Below the pieces are notes generated by a model. The model had not been told where the DNA came from. It saw nothing but the letters and a program-made list of their open reading frames with translations, and ran no database searches. Positions 12,761 through 24,282 of a stretch of DNA of 64,000 nt are shown in pieces (position 1 is the stretch's first letter; every line of letters begins with the position of its first letter). The position numbers and the translations under genes were made by a program. This DNA is from Cryptomeria japonica (Eukaryota > Streptophyta > Pinopsida > Cupressales > Cupressaceae), in the NCBI RefSeq assembly GCF_030272615.1, contig NC_081413.1, positions 716,057,867 to 716,121,866 on the forward strand. The letters run 5' to 3'.

Positions 12761-13214
12761 TCGAATTAGTTTTGGTTCTTTTTTAATACAGCAAAACTAC
12801 AAAAGTCAATAAAATATTTTTTAGTTTTATTTATTCTGATTATTAAAGTTGTTGGTAAGGTATTAATTTGATTACTGAATTTTAAAAGATCAAGTTTATA
12901 TTTATAGATTTTATCTAAGATTAATAGTAGATAAAAAAAAAAAAAAAATTATTTTTTTAAAGATTAATGATTAAAAAAATAATGTGATAATATTGAATTC
13001 ACACAAAAAAAAATCATGTCAATTAATTACCAAATTTAAGAGCTAATTAAAGTGAACGTAAAACATAAATAAAAAGAGCATGGGTATACATTTTTTACAA
13101 TTATATTAAATACAACAAAATATAATGTTTTATTATAAAATCTAGTTAGATGATCTTAATTTTTATCCATATTTACATTTTTCTTCTCTCAAATAGTTGA
13201 GAACCATTAACATT
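12761..13214. other. 3' flank of transferase copy 1
   Basis: AT-rich sequence with a 16-18 A run at about 12930-12946 and several A-rich stretches. The polyadenylation region of the minus-strand gene is expected here. No separate gene is visible. Confidence 0.4.
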
Positions 13215-15584
13215 TCACCTATAAGGCTTTCTATGATGCAAAGAGTCTTGGCATTCTGTTTTGTTTGTCCAACCCATCTCTCTTCTTCTTCTTAATTCAA
13301 AAGGAGAATTTGGGTTGAAAGATTTAAATAGCACCCAATCATTGAGAGTTGCTCTGAGATCACCAATCTTAGCCCTTAAACCTTTACAACAATTTGCATG
13401 CATAGTGCAAACATCTTCTAATTTTGCCTTTGGCTCACAAAATCCACCAAAGTAACTTGTATCAAGGAACAAGATATCTAGACCAATGTGAGTAAAGTTT
13501 TTAGAATATTTCATCCTATTAAAGACGTTTTGATCATGTATTTTGGGATATCGAATAGTATAGGCATACCAAAGCTCATAGAGTTTAGCAGTTCGTTCAT
13601 TGGCATTAACAAATGAAAATCCAGTATTTGGATGGTTTGAGAGAGCATGTGGATTATGGTTGTAGTCATCACAAGATATTTGAAAATCTACCCCTTTTGA
13701 GAGCCTTTGGAATGGGTTTCGTAACCACATTACATCTGCATCCTGAAAATAACATTTGAAAATAATTAGTACAATTTATATAAGGATATATACAAATTTA
13801 TAAGATTTTTAAAAAAAGTTGATATTAAAAGAAAAAGGTGAGATGAAGAGAAAAAAATTGCAATCTTTCTATGAGCCCCAAATGTTTTGTTTCATCATGT
13901 TTTAAATTAAATTTGAGATGAAGAGAAAAAAATTGCAATCTTTCTATGAACCCCAAATGTTTCGTTTCATCATATTTTAAATTAATTTTTTTGTGATTGC
14001 TTTGAATTTATACAGGATTATTTATACTACTAAAAGTTAAGCACCAAACTTGATATAGCAAGCATATGAGAGCCCTGTCGAAATTCCCTTTCTAATATCA
14101 AAAATCTAAAATTCTTTTAAATAGACAGAGACAACTTTGATTCTTATATAATATATATGCCTGCACCAATGAGAAGCCTAATGTTGCTTCCAGAAGCGAC
14201 ACATCAATCCTGTCAGCTGAACCAATGAAATATTTCGTAATCAAAAATAGAATTTATTAGAATAACAACCTCTCCTTATAGTATTATATAAAGGTCATAC
14301 ACTTCTCATAATTTCAAGACAACTTTCAATTCTTGTATTATAATAAAACGTATAAAATTCAACTATAATTATTAAGATAATTTTGGTGATATGTGCACAT
14401 TTAAATAATAATTATATTAAAAAAATCCAACCAGTTAACCTATCTAAGTAATTTGTTTCTTATACGTTGTATTATGCAATTGGAAAAAAAAAAAATATTA
14501 GGACAAAAAAGTTCAAACTATTTGTCAGTCCAACAACTTATATCTATGCCTAGCTTTTTACTGATATTGAGACATGCTGAAATGAAATTTGAACCTTCAC
14601 CAAAACTGCTTCAAATTTGCGATTTTAGATTAAATCTACCTATGAACAGAGATAATTAATAAAAATGTCTCCAGACCTATGGATCTAGAATCCACGAAGG
14701 TGTGCATTTAATTTTCTCTAACAAACTTATTAACAAAATGGACTAGGCAAGTTTTGGAAACATAGAATTGTGGGTTATGTGACAAAACTTACAGTAAATA
14801 CGAAATTATATCTTCTTTCCACCACAGTCTTCAGAAAGAGAATTTTAGTCTGCGTCATCTTGACGTAATCAGGTGACATGAAGAACTTTTCCCCAGAAAA
14901 ATCAACACCCTCGGTTCTAAGCTCATAGCAATGGGGATGAATTTCTTTACAGCGGTTGAAAGCTTTTACATCCATGCCCACAATCAGGAGGTGGTTAAGT
15001 AACATGTGTGTTCCTTCCCCTACCCGAAAGCTTTCTAGAAAAAGATCTATTAAACTGTTTGGCTCCATCCATGCCCCATTCACTGGTGTGATGATCAGAG
15101 TCCTGTTTGGCATTGAAGCCTTCGCCAAAGCAATCTCCAGCTCGTCTGCATCACTTGCAACTTCTATCTGTAACAAACCCAACAAAAATGCTGAGTTAAA
15201 AAACAATGATGTTCACAGAGATTCAATAGACTACAAGAGCTTATTATAGGAGTCTAATTATATAGAGATCTTAAATACATTCAAAAACTTCGAGAAATTT
15301 ATTTTGAAAAACTTGTATTATTAGAAATAAAGAAAAAAACTAACAGTAATTAAATAAAACTAAAATATGATTACACTTACAGATGGAGATGTGGCTTCAG
15401 TTATTGTAGATGGAAATGTGGCTTCAGTTTTTGTAGATGGAGATGTGGCTTCAGTTTCTGTAGACAGAGGCAAAGGTCCTTTGCCGACCAAGTAACATAG
15501 CAAGATAAGCACCGTTAGGGAAGAAACCAGAAATATATCTCTGATGGGCTTATCAAGTTTCATTTCTCCTAAAACCTTTATCAT
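13215..15584 (-). CDS. Nucleotide-diphospho-sugar transferase (GT77-like), paralogue 1
   Basis: Three exons on the minus strand: 15584-15381, 15167-14793 and 13742-13215. Both donors are GTAAGT, both acceptors end in CAG, and both introns are phase 0, giving 368 residues. Residues 1-16 are basic and residues 17-35 form a hydrophobic signal anchor (IFLVSSLTVLILLCYLVG), as in a type II Golgi membrane protein. A Thr/Ser/Glu-rich stalk (about 40-68) is built of three 9-residue repeats. The catalytic domain starts at DADELEIALAKA (exon 2). The second splice junction falls just before the DxD motif, giving FVFT|DADVMWLRNPF, the expected metal and nucleotide-sugar binding site. Later conserved blocks include NTGFSF, HDQNVFN and LDTSYFGGFCEP. 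The fold matches PF03407, whose Arabidopsis members are largely uncharacterised or act in cell-wall glycan arabinosylation and xylosylation. The sugar used cannot be read from sequence. It looks functional. Confidence 0.93.
15381..15480 (-). repeat. 27-bp coding minisatellite in exon 1
   Basis: Within exon 1 three tandem 27-nt units encode TEATSPSTK, TEATFPSTI and TEATSPS. The paralogue at 33310-33459 has a single unit. The difference accounts exactly for the 18 extra residues of the stalk (68 versus 50 codons in exon 1). Confidence 0.85.
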
Positions 15585-15650
15585 GGGAGAGCTTAATCGG
15601 CCTTGGAATATCCGATTCAGACTTTAGATGCAGAGATCTTTAGATGGAGA

Positions 15651-15661
15651 GGATATATACA
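15651..15661 (-). promoter_or_regulatory. Putative TATA box of transferase copy 1
   Basis: On the minus strand GTATATATCC lies about 70 nt upstream of the start codon at 15584. A matching TATATATA is present upstream of the paralogue. The transcription start is not known. Confidence 0.4.
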
Positions 15662-16135
15662 ATGCAATTAAAATGAAAATGAAGGTTGGCACAGCTTTCA
15701 TTAAGGTCAAAGTAATTTGGTTTTAATCTAATTCATATCATATGGGCTTGACTGCATTTTTGAACTTTCAATTGCGTGCTATGTATGCTATACGTTTTGG
15801 TAGTGGATTGTCATTAATAAATGATTTAATTGATTTGCGCTTTGACCCATTAGACAGAAAAGTTTGAGCCTCGTGAGTCTTTGCTTGTGTTCAAAGCTTC
15901 TGGATCATATATTCTATGTTCTCGATTAAATTCTAAAACAAATTCCAAGATAACTTGCGTGACTGGTGCGTGAATTAGACAGAAAGTTGATTGATGTAAA
16001 CTGATAGCAAACATCACACGGCACGCGATGTGTTTATATATGGAAAAGATGCATTGCTGCCAAACCCAAAACACACCATTGTTAAGTTCAAAAGTATCGT
16101 CATGGTATGTTTATGTGACAGGAGCCAAAGATCCA
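15655..16135. repeat. Upstream copy of the gene-flanking direct repeat
   Basis: Partner of 12313-12760 and, in part, of 33568-33795. It includes the region upstream of the putative TATA box and the conserved AACATCACACGGCAC segment at about 16009-16024. Confidence 0.7.
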
Positions 16136-16939
16136 GCTAATAAAGGACGAAAACTTGAAAATTTGCATTTGAATATGAATGGATCGGTGCCTGTCAAAAT
16201 TTATGTGGTAACTAATTTCAAAAACTGGTGACAGTATCCTTTTTTGCCTTTGGAAGGCCTCAATTCTTTCCCAAGGTTTGATAATAATATATGGAAAATC
16301 CATCAAGCGTGCAAGGCTATCTTTGCAATCATGATAATGATTCTTTTAATTAAAAAAATAAAATTTTACATTGAGTTGACTATATAATTGACATAAATAT
16401 TTATTATTTATGTATAAAAAGATATTTATTATTTTCACGTTTTTATTAAAAAGTAATAAAACAAGGATATTGGTTTAATACGAAGATAAGTTAAAAAGAC
16501 AACTTATAATAGGTCAAGAATAGATCATTGACAACATAGGTCATAATAGACCACTTACAACACATTAGCAAAACAGCTAGCAACCCACATCAAGGGTGGG
16601 TAGAAATTTCACCCACAACTCGAGTAAGAGTTTGGGAAGAGGAGGAAGAACAACCTTTCCTCTATCAATGAGTAACAATCTAGGCAATAAGATCATTTGG
16701 AACACCATCACAAAGGGGAACAAGAGGGGAAGTCCCCTTGGTGAGACTTTCAACATAAGGAGCAAAATGTTGACCAAGCAACACGACAACCACCAAAGGC
16801 TGGACCAAATCAAGACCTACAAGTAGAGAAGGGTCCACAAAGCATGAGGGGGCCACACAAGAATAAAGAAGCTTAGTAGTATTTGTACGACCTAATGAGG
16901 CCACACCAACAACAAAAGGCAAAAACATCATCCTAGGAT
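16136..16939. other. Intergenic sequence, nothing recognised
   Basis: AT-rich to 16480, then a more GC-balanced block with overlapping short frames on both strands (16577-16931). None carries a recognisable domain. Confidence 0.5.
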
Positions 16940-18645
16940 TGGTGCAGGAGCACCTAGGCTACCATCAAGCCTCTAAAGGCAAATTTTGAATCTTTTATGT
17001 TTTGAAGTATGAAAGTTGTAAATAAGGTCTTTTAAGACCAAATATGATGTAATAAGGTCATTAAGACCATTTAATGTTAGATTAAGTCCTAGATGGGTCA
17101 TGTTGTTGATATTGCTCAAGGATTGTCAAAATTGTCATTTTGTGGCAAATATGTCTTAATAGGGTCATATATGGTATTTTATGATGTATGAAGGTATCTT
17201 AGTCGTATTTGGACCTATTCATATTGGTTGTGAGTCATGAAAGTCTTGGATTAAGTCTAAGTAGCATTTTTGAAAAAAATGTCAATATTGCCAAAATGTT
17301 GTTAAGGCAATTTTTGCAGTGTAAGAGCAATTAGGAGTTGGTTGGTTGAAACAAATCCAAAAGGTGGTTATTTCTATTGGGAGGCATTGGAGGAATTCAA
17401 ATAGGCCATTCCCACATTGATTTGGAGGTTGGATGGATATTCTGTATGGATAACTCAGTTTGAAAGGCAATTTGATGATCATTTTCTCTGCAATTTTATG
17501 TAAAAATGTTGCACTTTTCTTCATAACTTTATTATTTGGATGAATTAACACATAAGAGTGGATTTTTTGGAAATATTTATGTGTTACCTTTCATTTGGGA
17601 CTGGGTTGGTTCATTTTTATTGTGTTTTTATCCTTCTACAAGCAGATTTACCAAAACTGGTCTAAAACCCTAGGTTTTGGAGCTTTGTCAAAGAAAAATG
17701 TAGAACTCTCCATTCCATCAACAACTTGCCTCGAGACTTGGTAGAATGGTGGATATGGTAGTGTTACAGATGGGTTTTAAACAATTTTCGCAGGGGAAGA
17801 ACCTAAGTGTAGTTTTGGGCACTTGAGGGCTTAACATCCTCATGTGTTAAGCCAGTTGAAGGAGGGTTGAAGAAGATTTATGTGTTTTGGAACCAAAAAA
17901 ATCAAAGAGACCTTAGAACCTATTAAATCCTTTCATTTTTTCTATTTTATTTCATTCCAAGTTGAGTGGGTAAGTTGGTGGAGTCTCTAAGGGGTGTCTC
18001 TAGTGCATTTGGAGGCCTAATAAGGCTCTTGAAGGACTATAACAATCAAATTTTGAACACTTCTCTCCAAAACACCATAGCTTGATTTTGACATATGTTG
18101 TGTAAAGCCAAAATGGATATCCAAATATGGTTTTATTTATGGGTTATGACCCTTGTGTGAAAATTTATGCCCAAAATACTGAGTTTGTTGCACTAAAAAG
18201 CATATAGGTTGTACATTGTCAATTCATTTTTGGTCAAGCTGGTAAAAAACAATCTATGGTAATTTTGAGATATGTTCAATAACTTCCAAAAGGGTATCTG
18301 GAAGTGGTCTAGGGTTAGTGAGTCAAAATTTATGATCAAAAAACCTTCTGGGTAGGGCTGCTAGAATCTAGTCACACTAGAAAGCCAATGGTGTGGAATG
18401 GCCTAAAAGGGTTTTTTTCAAAGATGGATTTCGTTGATTTGATTCCAATTCATGGGTTTGTGGACATGATGAAATTTCTGCCCCTAGCCTTACGAGTGTC
18501 TTTTGTTGTGTTGCCTCAAATTGTCATTTTATGAGACATTGTCAAATAGTGGAAATCTTGGATTAAGTAACCTATTTTGTAGCCTAGAGTTTGGGGTTTG
18601 AAACCATAGCCTTGGTGTGTTGTAGAACCTCTTAGATCACGAGAG
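16940..18645 (+). repeat. LTR-like repeat copy A (1.7 kb)
   Basis: Starts TGGTGCAGGAGCACC and aligns almost throughout with 28064-29783 (direct) and, from about 17205, with 18946-20416 (inverted). The TGGTG start, the preceding polypurine tract at copy C and the length fit an LTR. The end is unclear here (CTTAGATCA about 18631-18639). No coding sequence; the frame at 17282-17551 is a shadow. Confidence 0.65.
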
Positions 18646-18945
18646 TCAAAAATATCTTACAATGATCCCCTGACATCATTCTTTTGTTTGCATTGTTTGG
18701 TGACGTGGATCTTACATGTCTATTATGGTTGGGCAACCTCCTCCATCATTGAGTTGTCAGGATGTGTGAGAAGCATCACCAAAATTTTGAGAATCATCTT
18801 AACCATCTACTCTACACATGTGTACATCCATGTGGACTTCCCTTTCTACAACCAAGTCACTTGCAACCTTCTCGATGGGTCACTAAAGTATTTCAAAAGC
18901 TTTATCTATAACACAAGATTTTGTCGATGGTCATCCCTTCTAATG
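18646..18945. other. Spacer between inverted LTR-like repeats
   Basis: About 300 bp of unique sequence at the centre of a large inverted repeat. It contains an open plus-strand frame of 86 codons (18688-18948) with no domain I recognise; its protein is rich in Ile, Tyr and Cys and could be a fragment of a retroelement leader or gag. Confidence 0.35.
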
Positions 18946-20416
18946 TGATGTAGAGTTTCTAAGAGGTTCTACAAAAATTCAAGGCTATGGTTTCAAACCC
19001 CAAACTCTAGGCTACAAAATAGGTTATTGAATCCAATATTTCTACTATTTGACAATGTCTCATAAAATGGCAATTTGAGACAACACAACAAAAGACACTC
19101 ATAAGGCTAGGGGTAGAAATTCCATCATGTCCACAAACCCAATTGGAATCAAATCAACCAAATCCATCTTTGAATCAAACCCTTTTAGGTCATTCCACAC
19201 CATTGGCTTTCTAGGGTGACTAGATTCTAGCAACTCTACCCAAAAGGTTTTTTGATCATAAACTTTGACTCACTAACCCTAGGCACAAACAAAGACCACT
19301 TCTAGATACCCTTTTAGAAGTTATTGAACATATCTCAAAATTACCATAGAGTTTTTTTTACTAGCTTGACCAAAAACGGACTGACAATGTACAACCTATA
19401 TGCTTTTTACTACAACAAACTCAATATTTTGGGCATAATTTTTTACACAGGGATCATAACCCATAAATAAAACCATATTTGGATATCAATTTTGGCTTTA
19501 CACAACATATGCCAAAATCAGGTTATGGTGTTTTGGAGAGAAGTGTTCAAAAATTGATTGTTATAGTCCTTCAAGAGCCCTATTAGGCCTTTAAATGCAC
19601 TAAAGACACCCCTTAGACACTCCACCAACTTGCCAACTCAACTTGGAATGAAATAACATAAAAAAAATGAAATGATTTAATAGGTTCTAAGGTCTCTTTG
19701 ATTGTTTTTGTTCCAAAACACATAACTCTTCTTCAAACATCCTTCAACTGGTTTAACACATGACGATGTTAAGCCCTCAAGTGCCCAAAACTATACTTAG
19801 GTTATTTCCCTACAAAAATTGTTTAAAACCCATCTGTAACACTACCATATCCACCATTCCACCAATTCTTGAGGTAATCCGTTGATGGAATGGATAGTTC
19901 TACATTTTTCTTTGACAAAGCCCCAAAACCTAGGGTTTTAGACCAGTTTTGGTAAATCTGCTTGTAGAAGGATTAAAACTCAATAAAATTGAACCACATT
20001 GGTCCCAAATGAAAGGTAACACAGATATATTTCCAAAAAGTCCACTCTTATGTGTTAATTTATCCAAATAATAAAGTTATGAAGGAAAGTGCAGCGTTTT
20101 TACATAAAACTACAGAGAAAATGATCATCAAATTGCCTTCAAACTAAGTTCTCCATACAGAATAACCATCCAAACTCCAAATCAATGTGGGAATGGACTA
20201 TTTGAAGTCCTTTGAGGATTACCAACTGAAATAACCACCTTTTGAATTTGTTTCAACCAACCAACTCCTAATTGCTCTTACAATGCAAAAATTGCCTTAA
20301 CAACATTTTGGCAATATTGACATTTTTTTAAAAATGCTACCTAGACTTAATCCAAGGCTTTCATGACTCACAAACAATATGAATAGGTCCAAATAGGACT
20401 AAAATACCTTCATACG
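18946..20416 (-). repeat. LTR-like repeat copy B (inverted, truncated)
   Basis: The reverse complement of copy A from its right end back to about 17205. On the plus strand it begins TGATGTAGAG, matching the CTCTGCATCA end of copy C. It stops at 20416 where a copia LTR begins, so its 5' roughly 260 bp are missing. Together with copy A it forms a palindrome with arms of about 1.45 kb. Confidence 0.7.
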
Positions 20417-20896
20417 TGTGATATTTTTCCAAGATAAAGAGCTCAATGAAAATTACAATATAGAGACAAAATATAGGACAAGAATAAATTGTATTCTCAT
20501 CAATAGATAAATGATCAAGAGTTTCTCATACAATGAATATGAGCCTACATATATAGGCAAGGCAATATGGATATGTGAGCACACAAACATAACATGTGGC
20601 TCAATAATAAACAAAGGTAGGTAGGAAATAGGTGTGGTAGGTAGGATAAACAATGAAATATTTCACATGAGGTGGATCACCCACCGAAGGTGGAATTATC
20701 ACTCCACAATAAGTGGATATGATAGAGTAGTAACAAGATCAACACCATAAAATATGGAAATTCTCCTACACACACTATCCCAATGTGAAAGAAACGCCCA
20801 AGTGTCTCATACCCAAACTAATATGAAATGCATTATCCTATGTAAACTTAAGTAAGGTATAATAATATCCAACATGAATAATTATTTACACCAACA
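20417..20896 (-). repeat. Copia-type LTR (3' LTR of a minus-strand element)
   Basis: 480 bp, plus-strand start TGTGATATTTTTCC and end ACACCAACA. On the minus strand the polypurine tract CTTAAGGGGGGG (20897-20908) directly precedes TGTTGGTGTAA. A TATA-like CCTATATATGTAGG sits about 130 bp before the minus-strand end, as in copia promoters. The matching internal region is not seen on the minus strand; a plus-strand gag follows instead. Confidence 0.65.
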
Positions 20897-21098
20897 CCCC
20901 CCCTTAAGTGCAACTTAGGGGAATGCACTTAAGTCTACAATGCAACTAAGAAGTGCAATATGGGTCTCGGCTATGAGGCCATGTTAGGTACCCATGTACA
21001 AATGCAAATGCGCGTAAACCAATGCAATGAAATCTCTCACAACTTCTAAGTATTCTCTCCTCTCTCTCCCCATCGTGTAGTATCTCTAAGTCTCGAAA

Positions 21099-21905
21099 AT
21101 GGTGAATGGTCTTAAAGTCGAAGATAGACTTGAAGGTGCATCCAACTTCACCTCATTGGCATAGAAACAGTGCTTTTGGATCGACCATATTGCACTTGAA
21201 GAGATTGATCTTCTTCAATTCATAGAAGAAAAAATTTTATCCGAACCTGAAGATCATGAGGAGAAACTGCAATTTAAGAAAAATGCCATCAAAGCAAAGA
21301 AGGTATTAATCGACTCCGTAAGGGATCACTTGGTACCTCTCATCTCCAAGATGACAACTGCAAGAGATATGTTCAAGACCTTGGAAGGTTTATATGAGAT
21401 TAACAACGTCAGTAGGGCTCTTGCCTTGAGACAACAACTCCACCAAGTGAAGATGGCAAAAGGATATTCAGTCATCACCTATTTCATGAAAATTTTAAAA
21501 TTGAGAGATCAACTATGCACAATTGGGGATCAAGTGATAGATAAAGACCTTGTCATGCTACCCTTGAATGGTTTGCCTCATTCATGGGAGCCATTTATTC
21601 AAATATTGACAACCACAATCATTGATGGAGAGGGTATTGAGTACCCAATAGGGTCTATTGTCGTGACAAGAACATGGCTTCGGAGATACCCTATCAAGAA
21701 TTATGATGTTTGGTTGTTCAAGGACTTTGAAACACACAAACATATTCTTCATTTCTCTAACCTTGTTGTTGCAACAAATATTCATTTGATGAAGTATCGT
21801 GGTAGACCTCATAACAAGATTTTATGGAAAGTTCATGAATCTGACCACGAGGCAATACTTGACACAATATGGGTTAGAGATGATCTTGAAGGCTCACTTG
21901 ATTGA
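21099..21905 (+). pseudogene. Ty1/copia gag remnant
   Basis: ATG at 21099; an in-frame TAG at 21162-21164 interrupts codon 22. Downstream the same frame runs open to 21905. Residues following DSVRDHLVPLI, the TLEGLYEI..VSRALALRQQL block, MAKGYSVITYFMK and LPLNGLPHSW are the signature order of the copia gag (UBN2/retrotran_gag) domain, which packages element RNA. After about codon 190 (DGEGIE) the similarity stops and the rest is unrecognised, suggesting a deletion junction. No zinc knuckle, protease, integrase or RT follows. Confidence 0.75.
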
Positions 21906-21972
21906 TTCTACAGTTCAGAGTAGAATGATTTTGAGAATTTTGTATAAATCGTCGACGAATTGTTCTATATTC

Positions 21973-22170
21973 ATTTTTTGTATATATAAATGCCCATGAG
22001 CTGATTTTTACATGTTTAGGGCATAATTTTGTATATTTAAGTGGAAATGAGTTGATTTGTACATATATACATGCCAAATTTTGTATATTAAAATGGCAAT
22101 GAGTTGAATCGCACATATTGTAATGCCAAATTTTGTATAAAAGCCCATGAGATGATTTGTAAAAGACAAT
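21973..22170. repeat. 52-bp tandem repeat, about 4 copies
   Basis: TTTTGTATA recurs at about 21975, 22027, 22079 and 22131, exactly 52 bp apart, each followed by AAATG(C/G)C(C/A)ATGAG.TGA. Confidence 0.75.
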
Positions 22171-22314
22171 TTTTTTTATAATCATAGATTTGAGTCATTA
22201 TCGAATCATAAGGGTCATAGATTGAGACTAGATACAATTTGAGCAAACATTGTCATTGTTGTCAAAAAAATTGTCAAAAAAGTTGTCAAGCAACTTCTAC
22301 ATTGCGTCAGTAGG

Positions 22315-23858
22315 GTATGACTCTCGATGTTCTAGTGCTTTGGGATGCACAACAGAGGCATGCCTAGCGTAAACTTTCCCACCCGGATGCGCTCGCAACG
22401 TCGGTTTGTGCATACGACGAACTGAATCAATTCTAGCCAATCTCGCAACTTTTCATTGCATGCAACTAACAGTTTTTGGAGCAGGCAAAAAAATGCTACT
22501 AATTGAAAATGGCTCCAATTCGTCAAAAACCAAGATAGAACATTATAGAGAAGCCTCACACGACCCCACAGGATCAAACGGATCGACCATATGTGTCCTG
22601 GATTGGAAGAAACAGTCCGTCAACTTTTGACAATTTTTTGGACTCAGGACACTTGAGATATTGCACTGGTACAGTATGACTCTCAACGTTCCGGTGCTTT
22701 GGGATGCACAACAGGGGCATGCCTAGCGTAAACCTACCCACCTGGATGCGCTCACGATGTCGGTTTGTGCACATGATGAACTGAATCAATTCTATCCACT
22801 CTTGCAACTTTTCATTGCATGCAACTGATGACTTTTGGAGCAGGCGAAAAATGCTACTAATTGAAAATGGCTCCAAGTCATCAAAAATAGAGATAGGCCA
22901 TTATAGAGGAGCCTCACGTGACCCCATGGGATCAAATGAATTGACCATATGTGTCCTGGATTGGAAGAAATAGTCTGTCAAATTTTGACAATTTTTTGGA
23001 CTCAGGGCACTTGAGAGATCGCACCAGTACGGTATGACTCTCGATGTTTTGGTGCTTTGGGATGCACGACAGGGGCATGCCTAGCATAAAAATTCCCACC
23101 TGGACGTGCTCGCGATGTTGGCTTGTGCACATGATGAACCGAATCAATTCTCACCACTCTTGCAACTTTTCATTGCATGCAACTGACTACTTTTGGAGCA
23201 TGCCAAAAAATGCTACTAATCAAAAATGGCTTTGAGTCATCAAAAACCAAGATAGGCCATTGTAGAGGAGCCTCACGTGACCCCATGGGATCAAACGGAT
23301 CGACCATACGTGTCCTGGATTGGAAGAAACAGTCCGTCAAATTTTGATAATTTTTTGGACTCAGGGCACTTGAGAGATCGCACTGGTACGGTATGACTCT
23401 CGACGTTCCAACGCTTTGGGATGCACGATAGGGGCATGCCTAGCGTAAACCTGCCTACCCAGATGTGTTCGTGATGTCAGTTTATGCACACGATGAACCG
23501 AATCAATTCTAGCCACTCTTGCAACTTTTCATTGCATGCAATTGACGAATTTTGGAGCAAGCGAAAAAATGCTACTAATCGAAAATGGCTCCGAGTCGTC
23601 GAAAACCGAGATAGGCCATTGTAGAGGAGCCTTATGTGACCCCACGGGATCAAGCGGATCGACCATATGTGTCCTGGATTTGAATAAATAGTCCGTCAAA
23701 TTTTGACAATTTTTTGGAGTCAGGGCACTTAAGAGATCGCACCGGTACGGTATGACTCTCGATGTTACGGCGCTTTGGGATGCATGATAGGGCCATGCCT
23801 AGCGTAAAGTTTCCCACCCGGACGTGCTCGCGACGTCGGTTTGTGCACAGGACAAACA
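22315..23858. repeat. 359-bp satellite-like tandem array, 4.3 copies
   Basis: GTATGACTCTC begins units at 22315, 22674, 23032, 23391 and 23750 (periods 359, 358, 359, 359). The fifth unit breaks off near 23858. Units share a GGGATGCAC, GGCATGCCTAGCGTAAA, TTTTCATTGCATGCAA and AATTTTTTGGA(C/G)TCAGG order and differ mostly by C/T and G/A changes. The recurring minus-strand frames are products of the repeat; the period is not a multiple of three. Confidence 0.95.
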
Positions 23859-23935
23859 AAATTTGACCATTGCGAGCGTGAGGGTGCTCTCACACCAAAC
23901 ACATTGTTGTTTATATTCATATTGTCAATTTTTGT

Positions 23936-24220
23936 CATTTATATTCATATTGTTGATTACATATGCAAATATTCATTTAAATTTATAATAGGGTAGCCAC
24001 CAAATACAACGAATACACAATAATGAACTGAATACAAGGAGTTTTGTAGGGTTAATTCAACATTTTAGAAACTTTATCAAATCATATTCCACAATTGCAA
24101 TGTTTTATATCATATAGTTTTGTTGTTTATATTCATATTGTTGATTACATATACAAATATTCATTTAAATTTATAAAAAGACAACCACAAAATACAACGA
24201 ATACAAAATAATGAACTCAT
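23936..24220. repeat. Pair of about 100-bp direct repeats
   Basis: TTATATTCATATTGTTGATTACATAT...AATACAACGAATACA occurs at about 23938-24038 and again at about 24125-24220, 185 bp apart. Confidence 0.7.
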
Positions 24221-24246
24221 TACACATTTATTGGATCGAATATCGA

Positions 24247-24279
<33 letters not shown>
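24247..24279. repeat. TA microsatellite
   Basis: An uninterrupted TATATA tract of about 30 bp, 140 bp past the 3' end of the ten-exon gene. Confidence 0.9.

Positions 24280-24282
<3 letters not shown>

Larger units (their letters stand above)
9960..15885. repeat. Segmental duplication, copy 1 (partner 29784-33795)
   Basis: From GAAATGCT at 9960 the sequence aligns by eye, in the same orientation, with the segment starting at 29784. The match runs through the downstream flank, the whole transferase gene and its promoter-like upstream region, and fades near 15885 (partner about 33795). Copy 1 is longer, mostly because it carries two insertions absent from copy 2: a MITE-like element (10165-10448) and a solo LTR (10802-12220). 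The second intron is also longer here (1050 versus 560 nt). Confidence 0.85.

Noticed and set aside
13261-13455. Plus-strand frame opposite transferase exon 3
   Set aside because: A shadow of the minus-strand coding exon; the same shadow appears at the paralogue (31705-31920).
22315-23858. CRISPR-like array
   Set aside because: Units are 359-bp head-to-tail copies without unique spacers, and the window is plant nuclear DNA.
22332-23859. Family of similar minus-strand proteins with CTNRRRE..GMPL.CIPK motifs
   Set aside because: They recur with the 359-bp tandem unit, whose length is not a multiple of three; they are repeat artefacts.
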